NCBI RefSeq assembly: GCF_041146395.1
Contig: NC_090989.1
Location: forward strand, 173,817,501 to 173,881,500
Source of the DNA: Eulemur rufifrons
Lineage: Eukaryota; Chordata; Mammalia; Primates; Lemuridae
Direction of reading: 5' to 3'
Length of the DNA: 64,000 nt
How positions within the stretch are numbered: position 1 is the first letter of the stretch; each line of letters starts with the position of its first letter. The translations under genes were made by a program, and so were the position numbers. The notes beneath the pieces were generated by a model, which worked only from the letters and a program-made list of their open reading frames with translations, made no database searches and had not been told where the DNA came from. This document shows positions 22,151-36,344 of the stretch, one piece after another.

Positions 22151-23224
22151 AACCCTTGAGGCGGGGACGTGGGGATGTCTACCTGACTAAGCTGAAGGAG
22201 TCCCCTGTTTCTCAGCCCCTGGGGACCGTGGGGCCTTCACACACAGAATGGAATAAGAGGTTGGTAGGAGGAAGGTGCCACCCAACCTCACTCAGGGGTC
22301 TGTATGCCTCACCTCCCTCAGCATCCCCCACAAGGCGGCGGGAGGGTTGGTGGGAGACAAGTTCTGCTTCAGTGCCAGCTGAGCCAGAGGCTAGTGGACT
22401 TGCTCCTCTCCACTCTCCTGCTTTCTCTCCTCTCCCCTTTCCCTTCAGCTGAGAGAGCAAGAGACGTCCCTCAGGGTTGGCTTCCAGCAGGAGTCGGAAG
22501 GAAAACACGTAGAGGTGGTGGAAGGCTGAAGTGCAGGAAGCAGCCATTGTCACAGTCCAAGGCTGACCACAGGCTGCTTCAGTTCTGCAGCTGCCCTCAT
22601 GACTATGAAAGGCTTTTTGGCATCACAGAGGGCTAAAAACACTACAAGCAATGCAATATCCAACACTAAGGCATAATAATAACAATATTATCCAGCACAT
22701 TCAGCATGTATTCTTTGGCAAATGCATTCCACTTCTAGAAGAAAAGGGGGGCGGGGAGAAAACAAAGCAAAACTTTCTCATCTTCCTCAAAAAACTCATC
22801 TTTTATTTTATCAAATCAAATTCCCCTTGCACAAAGGAAAGAGGAGGGACGCCCTCTTTGTTGTATGAAGATGTACCGAAAGAGGGAGCAACACAGCGCT
22901 CGACTTTGCAGTTGTCCCCATTTTTACTAGTTGATCCCCTGAGCAGATGTTGGAAATTCTCGACAGGTCAAATTTTAGAAGTCATCTGTGTAGATATATA
23001 AGCACGTGAAGGGCAGGATGGTGCCAAGGACATCGGAGGGAAAGGGCTGGCCTTCTTTAAGGAAGAAGAAACAGTATCAATCTTGTGACTGGTCTCCCAC
23101 CTCCATAATTTGCCACCTTTTATTTTTACTTAATGGACATGCATATCAACAACGACAAAAACACAATAGTAATAAATTGGTCCATATAGCACCCCTTTTT
23201 CCTAAATAAAGCCAGCTTTACTTA
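22151..23224. other. Unassigned non-coding DNA
   Basis: GC-richer to 22530, then AT-rich. No exon or repeat family was recognised. Confidence 0.35.
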
Positions 23225-23352
23225 TATCATCAGTTAATTCTCCTAATACATATTTTTCTAAGATTAAGCAGAGAAAGTTCTTTTGGCCCCATTTCATGAA
23301 TAAAGAAACTGAGGTGCAGAGAAGCTGGGTGACTTGGCAAAGATCAGTGGAA
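23225..23352 (-). repeat. MIR SINE core
   Basis: CCCCATTTCATGAATAAAGA, AACTGAGGTGCAGAGAAGC and TGGGTGACTTGGCAAAGATC. Confidence 0.8.
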
Positions 23353-24664
23353 AAAGCATTTATGATAGCACTTTAAAATGGTATAGCTGCTCATTTTTCA
23401 GTCATTTTACTTTGAGACACAAAAGAACACGTTTGTTTTATATTTCTAAGTTATAATTGGCTTTGGCCTCATACTAAAATTTGTAAGTAAAAGTACCACA
23501 GAGTGGATGGTTTGTGGGAGGACACAAACGTTCAGTCTGTAGTAGATACAGTTGGCTCTAGGATGTATTTCTTACTCCAGGAACTTAGTGTGGAAAAAGT
23601 TCACCCTTTGGGTTTACCCAGTTTAAATAATAATAAAACAATGATGAGAAGAAAAACAAAATCTATAATGAAAAGTAACAGAATTTTTTATGGGAGATAG
23701 AAGGGGAGTTACTTGAAACTCAATGGCTCTTCAGTCATAAATGGTAGAAGAAAAACAAAAAGATAAATGCAAACTCTTGACTCTCCAAAGACCATCCACG
23801 TCACCTATGTGTAGGTAACTGCAGTAAAATGAGTAACAGAAATCAGCCAATATTAAACGGCTTGCAAAATATCAAAGACCCTCAAGGCCAAGTATACTCT
23901 GGGCAAATAGGTTATAGAAACAGACTATTTTCCTAATATCACTAAAAATACAGAATAATTTGGTAGGATTATTGCTAGGAATTTCAACTATTTGGCTCTC
24001 TGCAGTAAAAACAAAAGAAAAGTCTAGCGTCCAAAAAAAAGGGATGTAAAAGTATTTCTTGTACCTTGTTATCCTAAAATCAACTTCAGAGTTCACAGTA
24101 GTGACACATTGTTCTCAACTACAAAATGAATTGCTACAAGAAGAAGCAGCAGCAGAAAGGTGCAGGCTACAGGCCTCGAGGCCCGTGGAGATTTTACACA
24201 GTTGAGAAAACAGTTGTGTATTCTTCAGACCAAGAGTTCAGGGAGCTGTAGGCAGTGTTTGAGAGGAATGAAGAGAACTGCATGATCTGGTCTTGAGTCA
24301 ATAACAGAGAAAGAAAAGAGGGATTTCACTTCTGAAGGAGCTAGCACCATAGAAATGTAACGCAGACCTCCTCACCCTAAAAAGATTCCATCATTATCTC
24401 AGTCTGGTGGGCTTACAGGTAATTTTGGTTTATTCTTTGTATGTTTATATATTTTGGCAGATAATGTTTGTTGTCTGTTCACCAACTGTTCCCTTCTTTT
24501 TCAGAGGATCTGATTTTGTGGATGGCCATTTTCTATGCCACTAAGATGAAATATCATTGATCTAAAGGAAGGGTGCAACGCCCAACTCTGGCAATAAGAT
24601 ATAAAGTGAAGCTTTCTAAAGAGTTCTGAAAGAGATGTCCCTCTTTGAAGAAAAGGAACAAAAT
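23353..24664. other. AT-rich non-coding DNA
   Basis: No gene or repeat recognised. Confidence 0.35.
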
Positions 24665-25610
24665 AAGAAAAATGTCAGCACATGAAAAGATGCTCAACAT
24701 TATTTGTCATTAATCATTTGGGAAATGCAAATCAAAACCACAATGATACACCACTTCACACCCACCAGAATGGTTATAATAAAAAAGATGGACAATAACA
24801 AATCTTGGCAAAAATGTGGAGAAATTGCAATTTTCATACATTGCTGGTGGGAATGTAAAATGGTATAGGTACTGTGGAAAGACTGAAAAGCTAAAAAGAA
24901 TTACCATATGATCCAGCAATTTCATCCCTAGGTATATAGGTGTGGAAAAGTGAAAATAGGTGTTTAAAAAATTTGTACATGAATGTTCATGGCAGCGTTA
25001 TTCATTATAGCCAAAAGGTGGAAATAATCCATGTGTCCATCAGCTGATAAATAGATTTTTAAAATGTGATATATCCATTAAGAGAATTTTATTTAGCAAT
25101 AAGAAGGAATGAGGTATATACCCAAGAGAATTGAAAACGTATGTTCACACAAAAACTTGGACATGAATGTTCACAGCAGCATTATTTGTAATAGCCAAAA
25201 AGTGGGAACCACTCAAATGTCTATCATCTGATGAGTGGACACACAGAATGTGGTATATCTATGATGGAATATTATTCAGCCATAAAAAGGAACGAAGTAC
25301 TGATATACACTACAAGATGTATGAGTCCTGAAAACATTATGTTGAGTAAAAGAAGCCAGTCAAAAAGGCCACATATCTATAGAGAAAAAAATTAGATTAG
25401 TGGTTGCCAGGGCATTGGGGGTGGGGTGGGGTGAATACGTAATGACTATTAATGAGTATGGAATTTCTTTTTGGGGTGATGAAAATAATCTGGAATTAGA
25501 TAGTGGTAATAGTCGTACAACCTTGTGAATATACTAAAAACCACTAAATTGTACACTTTAAAAAGGTGAATTTGATGGCATGTCAAATTGATCAATCAAT
25601 CAATAACTAA
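24665..25610 (+). mobile_element. L1 3' end, first of two in tandem
   Basis: CACATGAAAAGATGCTCAAC, AATGCAAATCAAAACCACAA, GGAGAAATTGCAATTTTCAT, CCATATGATCCAGCAATTTC and a 3' end near AAATTGTACACTTTAAAAAG. The motif block 'ATGAATGTTCA(T/C)(G/A)GCAGC' to 'ATAGCCAAAA' occurs twice (24978-25018 and 25161-25200), so the end itself contains an internal duplication or two merged fragments. Confidence 0.88.
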
Positions 25611-25639
25611 AAAGCAATCAATAAAAAAATAGATAACTT

Positions 25640-26160
25640 AAAAAAAAATGTACTGAAATCTATGCCACGACATGGATGAATCTCAAAAACTCTATATTAA
25701 ATGAAAGAAAGTCAGGCACAGTTGCTGGGATCTGTAATCCCAGCTACTAGGGAGGCAGAGATGGGAGGATTGCTTGATGCCAGGAGTTCGAGACCAGCCT
25801 GGGAAACATAGCAAAACCCTGCCTTGAAATAAAATTAAGTCAAAGAAGCCAATCACAAAGGACCATGTATTATATGCTATAAAATGTCTAGATTAGGCAA
25901 ATCTATATAGACCGAAAGTAGATCAATGGTTGCCTAGGGCTGAGGGAGTTTGGAGGGAGTGTAGAGGAAAATAGGGAGTGACTGCTCATAGGTACAGGGT
26001 TTCTTTTCAGGACAATGAAAATGTTCTAAAGTTAGATTATAGTGATGGTTGCACAACTCAGTAAACATGTGAAAAGTCACTGAATTGTGTATTTTAAATA
26101 GAAGAGCTTTATGGCATGTAAATTATTAATATATCACAATAAAGCTGTTACCCATAAAAG
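25640..26160 (+). mobile_element. L1 3' end, second copy, split by an Alu monomer
   Basis: CCACGACATGGATGAATCTC leads to the Alu monomer, then resumes with AAGAAGCCAATCACAAAGGA, GGTTGCCTAGGGCTGAGGG, GTGATGGTTGCACAACTCAG and an ATATCACAATAAAGCTGTT end. Downstream of the first copy in the same direction. Confidence 0.85.
25711..25835 (+). mobile_element. Monomeric Alu (FLAM-like) inside L1
   Basis: TCAGGCACAGTTGCTGGGAT, AGCTACTAGGGAGGCAGAGA, TTCGAGACCAGCCTGGGAAA and a short A-rich end, with no right arm. It separates two parts of one L1 3' end. Confidence 0.8.
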
Positions 26161-26499
26161 GCAAAAATATAGAACACATCTTAACTTGTACCTATATTTG
26201 CCAAATATTCTACAATGAGCACATAATACTCATTTTCTTCAGAAGAAAAGTGTTCAGATTTCTCTTGATTTGGGAAAAAATGCCTATTATATAAAACAGG
26301 GTAAAAATAAAAGAAGGAAAAAATACTGTACACGGACTCATTGCGAAACTGAGTGCATGCATGCAGGAAAAAAAACCTAGAGGAAAATGTGCTAAGTTAT
26401 TGATAGCAGTGATTGCTTGGGATCACTGGATGATTTTTATTTATTTTGGTGGAGGGCTTTCCCTTCCTATTTTTTTTTATATCAGCACATACTACCTTT

Positions 26500-27170
<671 letters not shown>

Positions 27171-27734
27171 ATCATAAAAAAGGCTAGACAGTGAACGAAA
27201 TGTAAGCCTTCCTCAATCCTTGTTCCTCAGCTCTTCACTTCCAGGGTTATCACGTAAGGCTGTTCAAGTCATTCATTGCACAATGGCATCTGATTGAGGC
27301 AGTGAGGGGAGCTGTAAGCTAGCCAGGGCTCTGCTGGATAAGCCACAACTCATGGCTCAGAGAAAAGAGTCCTTTTCATCGGAACCACATAGAGGCATTA
27401 TGTAACCAAGTGGCCAACCTGCCCTTCTCCCCTCCCCAAAGGTACCACTGTTCCAAGTTTCTGACATATGCTCGCTGACATAGTCTATGTCATCCAAACA
27501 TATACCAAATACTATACGTATGGAAAGTTCTTTTAAAAGAGTAAAGAAGTGGCAATACAATGGCAGCAAAAGGCAATAGAATAATCAGAATTCAAGTATT
27601 TTTAGGAAAATCATTCAAGGTACCATGGTAAAATTGTATTTAAAGGAAGAAAAAAATATTTGGAACAAATAAGTCTTAAGGGAAGAATCCTAAGTGCAAT
27701 GATTGGTGGATTGTTTTCCACCTTAGCAATCACA
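27171..27734. other. Non-coding DNA, nothing recognised
   Basis: No exon or repeat family identified. Confidence 0.35.
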
Positions 27735-27748
27735 AATTCACATAAATT

Positions 27749-28066
<318 letters not shown>

Positions 28067-28384
28067 AATTCACATAAATTCTTTAAGCAGCAAATGAAAT
28101 TGATTGTATCCACTGCCAAGTGGGTCAATATTTGGTACTTCATTCACAACGCTCCCCATGGCTGAGAAGAGTGTGTTGGCATGCGTACAGTCCAGCTTCC
28201 ACTGCAGAAACCTTTAGGATTGTAGTTTGCTGAGAAACCTGAGAAAGGATGTTCCCACCTGAAGCCTGGCATTTCCACCTCATTCACTCTAGTGTCCTTC
28301 AAGACAAGGAGAATTGCTTGTTGTCTATGTTTCTGTTTCAGGTTTTGCCTCATCACTGAAGGCCATACTGGTCTTCTTTTAGGT

Positions 28385-28722
28385 TCCAACCCTTTTGCCC
28401 CAGGCGCTTCATATTTGCTGTTCCTTCAGTCCTGAACACTCTTCTCCACCCAAAGAGTTCATCCAGTGAATCTCCATCTTTCCTTCAAGCCTTAGCTTTA
28501 CTGCTGATCCCCGAAAGCAGGTACGTGCCCCATCACAGCAGCTTGAACCTCCTTTCTCATAACATCTATGACATTTAAAATTAGCTGCTTAAGGCCTGAT
28601 GTCAACACCAGACCATCAGCTCCGTGAGTGCAGGGACCACACTCATCTGGTGACCACTGTATTGCCACTGCTTAGCACAGTGCCTGGCTTGTGGTAGACA
28701 CTCAATAAACCTGTTAATTGAG
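28385..28722 (+). repeat. L2 LINE 3' region
   Basis: GCTTCATATTTGCTGTTCCT, CTTTCCTTCAAGCCTTAGCT, AGCTCCGTGAGTGCAGGGAC, TTAGCACAGTGCCTGGCTTG and ACACTCAATAAACCTGTTAA. Confidence 0.88.
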
Positions 28723-31700
28723 TAGATGGAAATGGAAAAGCCCTACAAAATGAGACTCTTTCCTCATTAAAAAAAAAAAATTGGGTGCCACTTAAGAGAA
28801 ATCTTAGAACTGACCGAGAGACAAGAATAATAAAGCTTGGAACCTATTCCTTAGGTCTGGAAGCATTTCCCAAGGAAGAAGCCTGGAGAAAGCTGAGGTT
28901 GGTATTGGATAGGACTAATTGCTGGATGAAAAACAAACAAGAAAACAACACTGGGGTAAAATGGTTAAGACCAGGAAGGTGATCGGAGACGGCTTGAGTG
29001 TGAGAAATTTCTAACACAGAATGAGACCCTGTGTGCTAAGAAAGAAGATGGCGGGCAAGGTCTCTGTATCTGAATCATCTTAATCTTAATTTGACCTGAT
29101 TCAAATAGGTCTTGATAGTAGCAGCAAGGATTATCCGAGACATATTTGTTCCTCCTAAGTGGCTTAGTTCTCTAAACCCCTTTCGAGAGTGCTTTGGGGC
29201 ATTTGGAAACTAGTTCTGCTTCTATTCAAGCTATACTAAGAGCGGGATAAGACGATGTAAACTTATTTACCTTGTGGATTTGTTCTGTTTCTATTTCTAA
29301 AAGAGAATATTTAAGTCGGTTAACTGATTACCTACAGGAGTGCAGAGAATGCCAACAGTTACTGGAATTCTTTACTTCTATTTTGGATGTCATTTTCCAT
29401 ACACATTACTGTAAGGTTTTACAGAGGATAAATAATTAAAATAAATAATTTAAGACATGCAGCATAGAAATATTTAAAATGCAAATATTATGTTTACATG
29501 ATAAAGCACAACTACATAAACATCACATTATGTTTAGGCTGGAGAAGAATTTTTAAAGGACTATAATCATTGAAATATGGTTGTGTGGAGAGTAAAGCAT
29601 CCAGATTAATTTAATTTCCTTCTACAGCAATGAAAATATATGGAGGCAAGGCCACTTCAACTATTCCATCCAAGTAAACTACATGGCAGAGAGGAGGGAA
29701 CATATACTATCAGGGGACAGGGGGATGTCCCAAAGCAATTTTGGCAATCGGAAATTGAATTTACCTATTTTATCTTAAAGATTCCTGTGGATTTTATATT
29801 CTTTTTCATAATATAGCTTTGATTTTTCTTTCTAGAAACACAATAAGTAAAACTGCTGCTTCAGGAAGAGTGTTTATTTTGGTTTCCCATAATCTTTCGG
29901 GACATCTCTCAAAACACTGATGAGGAGAGTGCATACATCTCAGTGTAAGAAGCAGAGTGGTAGACAATAGGGAATATAATCACAGTACTCTGTACAGACT
30001 TCAGAAAAGCTTTTAGCTTAGTAAAAATAATGTTTTTCACAATAAATCATTAAACATGGTAGCCAATGCACAGGCAATTTTTCCAGAATCTCACATAGCC
30101 TCCAATCATAGCACATACCACACCATAGTGAATTTCTCACTTCTCTTGTCTGCCCAGCTGTTGAGGTCATAGGTGATTACCCAACATCCATTGTACCAGA
30201 AAGGATGAGCCTAGGCCAGTTATAGTAATCCCGCCCTCCTGGCCAAGTGATTGGTTTAGGAAAGAGCATGTGATCCATACTGGCCATTAAGACTTGTAAG
30301 GGGAAATCAACTGAGGGGGTTTCTGGGAAACCTCGCTCACATCTGGCAGAGCCAGCTTGCTGTCAGCTTGCAGATGAAACCAATAGTCAGAGTTGATTCT
30401 AACAAGACAATCACAAAGAAGGGACACTGGAGCCTTCAAGTGTTGTGTGCCAGCTGCCCTCTCTCAAGATATCCTGAGATAATATATTCCCTTATGAAAT
30501 ATGAGATGATATCTTTCCTTATTAATTGAGCAAATTAATGTGTGGGCTCTCTGTTACTTCAGGAGATCTTTAATGACACACTTTACATGAGACGAAAAGG
30601 TTTGTGAAGCGTAGGGTGTTTTATTTATCCTTGCATCCTAGAGCCTAACACAATATCCCACATACAGTAAGAACCTGATTCATATATGTAGGATGGAATT
30701 AAACCGAATATCAAATTTAAGATGTACAAAGTGAATTTCCCAGTCAACTTTAGGCCACCTGGAGACTTAATATCTAAATAAGCAATCCAGGTTACAGACA
30801 CTGTCACATGAAGGTAGGTGAGGATTACTGGCATCAGGAGACAGAACTACAATTGGCTTCAATATATTATTATTTAATAACATTGTAGATGACAAACAGT
30901 AATCAAAAGAGATAAGGAACTAATGAAATATAAGCACGGAAATCACTGGCTAAAGAGTGATTGAAAAAGACCCAAAGTGATTATTTTGTTTAAAGGAAGC
31001 ACAGCCCTTGAATTCCTGGATTATGGCACTAATTATTCCAGTACAGGCTGCAGGAGAGGAGAAGAAAAATGCTTTTGTGTCAGTGGAACATCTGGGAGGA
31101 CAAGCCCATAGTAGCTGATGTGCAGATGATCCTGATGCCACTGTGTGTGTGTGTGTGTGTGTGTGTGTCCACATTGGTAAAACACAAGGCCAGGTAAGAT
31201 CCCCACCACTTCATTTATAGGACAGCCTGGACCACTGCGGTGCTTTGAAAATTAGCATGGATTTAGGGTCCTCAAATGGACACCCAGATATTCTCCAGAA
31301 AGGAAGATTGATTTCTTCCTGATAGTCCTTAGAAAAGAAGCTACAGTAATGTCAGGCATTGACTTAGGGGGTTTCACACCCACCACCCCATCCTATTAGA
31401 TGGGTGGCAAAGCAGACCCCCTTTCTGCCACTGCTGCCCACCCCCGAGACTCTGAAGTGGCACTATTTATTCAAACATAGTCACAGGATCCCTGCACAGA
31501 GAGGACAAACAGGCTGGACAGGTTTGGGAGTGTAGAAACCTTAAATATGCATCCAATGCAATCAGCTTGAAAATAAAAGGCATAAGGACATTTGAAACTT
31601 GTAAGTTCAAATGTGCTCCATTTGTGAAGTATGGTAGAGCATTCTCTTTCTCTATTCCAAACGTGTGCATAAGTGCACACACCCACACACACACACACAA

Positions 31701-32160
31701 CCAGTCTCTCTTTGCACATTTCATTCTGAAAAGAATCAGAGACAAGTTTATCCCTAAGAATGTTTTCTCTTAGGTTTGCCTGGAGAAAAGTCCAAATAGG
31801 AAATCCAGTGCAAATGTATTTTTTTCCCATGAGATTTCTGCCCAATAATAGAACTCTGAAAAATTAAAATTAAAAAAAATGTATACATTATGAGGACATA
31901 CTGTATCTAACAAGATATACTGTTAGACTGTTTGATTCTGTAAAATTAAATTGAAAAAAAAAAAATTAAAAAAATTAAAAAAATGTACAGGCTTTCTTAT
32001 CTAGAGGATTCTTTTCATAGCATTATTTTCTTTAATATTAAAAATAAAAAATGTAACTCTACTGTTTGAGACATGATTATTAGAGTTATAAACATCAGAT
32101 AATAACTTCAGCTATGGTATGTTGATTTGCTTTTATGAATAAGCCCTTAGGTATTTAAAT
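28723..32160. other. Non-coding DNA with weak repeats
   Basis: 30150-30420 looks like an old interspersed element (CCAAGTGATTGGTTTAGGAA), family unknown. 30620-30690 resembles an L2 3' end (AGAGCCTAACACAATATCCC). (TG)n lies at 31142-31168 and (CA)n at 31681-31699. No exon supported. Confidence 0.4.
31142..31168. repeat. (TG)13 microsatellite
   Basis: Uninterrupted TG dinucleotides. Confidence 0.95.
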
Positions 32161-32245
32161 CACCACCATGAACTATGAAATGGGTATTGTTATTACCTCT
32201 ATTTTACAGATGGTAAAACTGAGTCTTGGAGAGGTTATGGAGGTG
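32161..32245 (-). repeat. MIR SINE fragment
   Basis: GGGTATTGTTATTACCTCTA and TTTTACAGATGGTAAAACTG, then AGTCTTGGAGAGGTTATG. Confidence 0.75.
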
Positions 32246-32514
32246 GTGGGTTAGATTCACACACTGGAGAGAGCAAGACACTGGAGTACCCAGAGGTCAA
32301 TAATCCAGGCAGAGAAGTGATTTTAGCACTTGGTAAATGGGGGTAGTTGGGCACAAGTAGGTCAAGCAAAACAAAAAGCCAAGTTCGGGTGAGCAGTTCA
32401 GAATGAGGACACCAAAGAAAAAGGCATGGGAAAAGTGAGTCAGGTGCTTCAGAACTCCAAACTCCACAGGAGCAGAAAGGGGATACAGGAGGTCTTGCTA
32501 TACTCAGGCATGGG

Positions 32515-32612
32515 TACCAAGAGGGCAGGGACCCTGAGTCTTCCTCACAGTCATATCCTCAGGGCTTATCACAGTGCCTGCACGTAACAGGCACCCCACA
32601 AAAGCTTGTGGA
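32515..32612 (+). repeat. L2 LINE 3' end
   Basis: CAAGAGGGCAGGGACCCTGA, CATATCCTCAGGGCTTATCA, CAGTGCCTGCACGTAACAGG. Confidence 0.8.
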
Positions 32613-32699
32613 AGCAGGCCGGAATAAAAAGGGTTACAAACTTGGCCCAGTAGCCCAGAGGAGAAATGTGGGGTGCCAGCTACACAGAGGCTGTAATGT

Positions 32700-33300
32700 C
32701 TTTATTTGTCAGAGCTCTTTGCCTGCAAATGATGGAAACATAATTCTAACTAATTTAAGCAAAATGGAATTTATTGGCTCATATGACCAAACTAGGGAGC
32801 AGGCAGGGTCAAGCAGGCCTTGTAGATGCCAAGAATGTTTTCATTCTCCTTGATCTTGCCACTGCTTCTTTTGCATGGTTCATTCATTCTCTCTGGTGTG
32901 CTCCTTTGCATGTGCCATTCATTCAGTTGGGTGTGCTATCACAACAGGGTATAAAACCACAACCAAAGGCACCACCAAGGGCATGTCTTTATAAACTTAA
33001 AATCAGAGAGGAAAGAGAGCTCTTCTCTGTCAACTCCAGAGGTTGAATCATGGGAAAGGATGCTGACTGATGATCATAAGCATGTGGACAGGATGGAGGA
33101 GATGGGTCTGTGTCGTGATGAGCTCAGCCAGGAGCAGGAGCCACCTCTGGGTCTAAAAGGGTGGGGTACCATGATTGGCAGCCCCCTGCAGGACAACTTG
33201 GTCAGAAGTGTGAAAGACCCATTTCTCCCAATAAAGGGAGCACCTGTCACCAGAGGAAAGGGGTAAAGGATGCTGGGCAGCAGAAACAGGCAGTGGTCTC
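32700..33300 (+). repeat. Ancient interspersed repeat, related to 44095-44560
   Basis: AATGGAATTTATTGGCTCAT, TCAGCCAGGAGCAGGAGCCA and CTGTCACCAGAGGAAAGGGG followed by ATGCTGGGCAGC parallel features at 44160-44560 (TTGTTGGCTTGTATAACTGA ... CTTACCAGAAGAAGGGGGAT). Family not named. Confidence 0.5.
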
Positions 33301-35364
33301 TACAAGGGCGCTTGCCTTTGAGGCAAACTGCTACCCAAGCTAAGGTAGGAACCATTGCTAAGCCATGACATCCTTGTTCTGGGACACACCACAACACCTG
33401 GCTCACTCTGATACCATGTTTCCCAGTCCTTCTCTCATCTGTGCCAGAAATTAAATAATCTGTTGTGAGCTGCTTTCTGGTCTGTAGAAAAGGCCTTCTA
33501 GCTCCTTGGCAGCCCATCCAACTGAAATTTAAATTTAACTTGGTCCCTCCTAGTGAAACAGTACCGCAAGATAGACACCATATTAATAGTAATGGCCTTT
33601 ATATTAATGTGATTTCAAATAATATTCTTTAGCGTTTTTAATGACTTGGTTATGTGGCACTTTGGGTATAACACTTATTAAGTTCTTCCATCTGTTTCAA
33701 AGCAAAGGGATGCACTGCCTTTTTTTTTTGCCCAAAGAATATAACAACACATTATTAATTTTATTGGGATCCCACGAATCTTCTAAGCTTAAAACATTAT
33801 TAAAAAGGCCCTCACTGTTGCACTTCTTATTCCCTTTTCCATAAATCCAACACAAAAAGATGGAAAATGCCAACAGCTACAGCCTTTTGCCAAAATTGGC
33901 TTAATGCTTTTAAATGGCCAAAGGCATGCTCACACTCGCAGGCTAAACTTCTAGAGCTCCAGGGTCGACGAACGATGGCTCTTGGAAAACCCCACGGTGG
34001 ATTGCAGCTGACTGTCAGAGTTGACAACTGTCGTCAAGATGCCAACTGTGCAAGGCTCGAATCAGAGCTTCGCAGTGCACCTGGCTCCTCCCAACCCACA
34101 GCTGTCATTCCCACAGGCTCAGGTGTGCCCCGGCCAGCAGGAAGGGGCACAAGTCTCCTACCAGCTGACCCTTGCAATAGCCTTGCCACATTTCTTTTGT
34201 AAAATATTCACTTTCCTTCCTGTTCTCTTCTCTGACTTCTGGAGGCAAAAAGAAGTGAGAAACTGCTAAGTGATGCTGCCTCCATCACCTCCTAAAGGGA
34301 AGCTGGTTCAGTTGTGGCAGCAAATGTGGCCTGAGGGGCAGGTCTCCACAGCTGTCAATAATGCCTATTTTTAGCCAATTCTTACCTATTGCCATTAATG
34401 TCAGGTTTTTGAGCAAGTATCTGCACCAGTATTTGAAAAGAGTGTCTTTTGGGGTCTTCCTGAAAGTTCCATAAACCTGAACGCAGGGTGAGAGCGGCTT
34501 GGTTTAAGGAAGAAGGTGGTAATATAGACGCCCCCCACCCCAGCCCCTGGCAACAGCATGTATGTGTGTTTACCTAATACGAATTCAACACGAGGTGCTT
34601 GGCTGTAAGAGAGAGGAAGGGTTAGCTGTGAGAGAAAAAGAAAAAAAACTATTTTAAATAGTGCCAGTGATTCCACCTATGAAGCCATTTCATTAGATGG
34701 GACTCTAGAATATTCTCAGTGGGGTCTACTTCTTGGGTATCTCTGACAGTGTCAGCATTGTACGTTGTAATGAATCTACTCTTTAAAGGGAGGCATTTTT
34801 CATACAACATGGTCCCTAATCACAAGACAACTACTTTATCTAGTGTTTGAACAAAGAAACAGAAACAGTGAATTAAACTTCAACTCTGGACCTACCAAGA
34901 GATGCTACACCTGTCTCTGACATGGCAACCCAAAGGATTTTCCAAAGTTACTTATTAAATAGGATTTTTGTCTTATGTGATTTTCTGATCTGGATGGTGA
35001 CCACTGGGCCAGGCATGGAAAGCAGTTTTCCCCTCAAATGCCAAGTCCAGTTGGTTGGTAGGTACTGGCTGCCTGGGCATTGCTCTGAAGAAGGTTCTAA
35101 GGCTCTGTAGGAGAGTGTTATGACCAGTCAGCAGTGTCTGCCATAGGCCCAGGAGTGACTGAAGAAGTGTCACCCACTTGTTTTCCTTGAGAAGAAACTG
35201 AGGGTTGGATTGTGTTTTTCCTTTCCAAACATCAAGCATTTTATTTTATTTTATTTTATTGTTAGAGCCCAGGCTATTTGAGGTTTTTATTCCTAGCCTT
35301 ATGGGGGAAAAAGAAGTTAGGGATTCATAAAGAAATACCCATGGCACTTGCTGACCTAGCTCAT
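33301..35364. other. Non-coding DNA, nothing recognised
   Basis: No gene or named repeat was found. A short (TTTTA)n run is at 35239-35260. Confidence 0.35.
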
Positions 35365-35365
35365 C

Positions 35366-35725
35366 ATGGGTTGGCACACTTTTTCTCTAAAATGCCAGAC
35401 AGTAAATATTTTATTTTATTTTTAGAGACAGGGTCTCGCTCTGTTGCTCGGGCTGCAGTGCAGAGGCAGGATCACAGCTCACTGCAGCCTTGAACTCTTG
35501 GCTCAAACGATCCCCCCACCTCAGCCTCAAGAGTAGCCAGGACTACAGGCATGCACCACCACGCCCAGCTGTAAATATTTTAGACTCTGTAGGACATGTG
35601 GCCTCAATTTTAACTTCTCAATTCAGTATAGCGGAAAAGCAGCCAGAGATAAAGTATACACGAATGGGCATGACTCTGTGCCAATAAAAGTTTATTTACA
35701 AAAATAGGCCATAGCCAACCCCTGA
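35366..35725 (+). mobile_element. hAT-Charlie MITE (MER58-like) split by an Alu monomer
   Basis: Left part GGGTTGGCACACTTTTTCTC and GCCAGACAGTAAATATTTTA; right part GTAAATATTTTAGACTCTGT, GAAAAGCAGCCAGAGATAAA, GTGCCAATAAAAGTTTATTT and TAGCCAACCCCTGAT. The two halves join exactly at the duplicated GTAAATATTTTA. Confidence 0.88.
35414..35570 (-). mobile_element. Monomeric Alu nested in the hAT element
   Basis: TTTTTAGAGACAGGGTCTCG, TGCAGTGCAGAGGCAGGATC and a CACCACCACGCCCAGCT 5' end; one arm only. A 12-base TSD GTAAATATTTTA is at 35402-35413 and 35571-35582. Confidence 0.92.
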
Positions 35726-36014
35726 TCTAGATTATGAGAGATATGGGTAGGAGATAATACATAGAGGACATGGGAAGGTAAAATCAGGAGAAAAATTCTG
35801 TCTGGAAAGGGATTTAGGGGCAAACCTGAAAAGTTCCTTTGGAAGCGGTGGAGAGCTCTGCAATTTTGGAACCTGAGGCATTCCTTTCAATTAATAGTAA
35901 TGCAATAATGGACTCGCCCATGTGCAAGGAGAGACTGCTGACTCCCAAGCGTGGTTCAAGAACCAAATGCTCCCAATGGCATCATCTTGCTAGCATGAAA
36001 TTTATACCTATTGA

Positions 36015-36343
<329 letters not shown>

Positions 36344-36344
36344 T

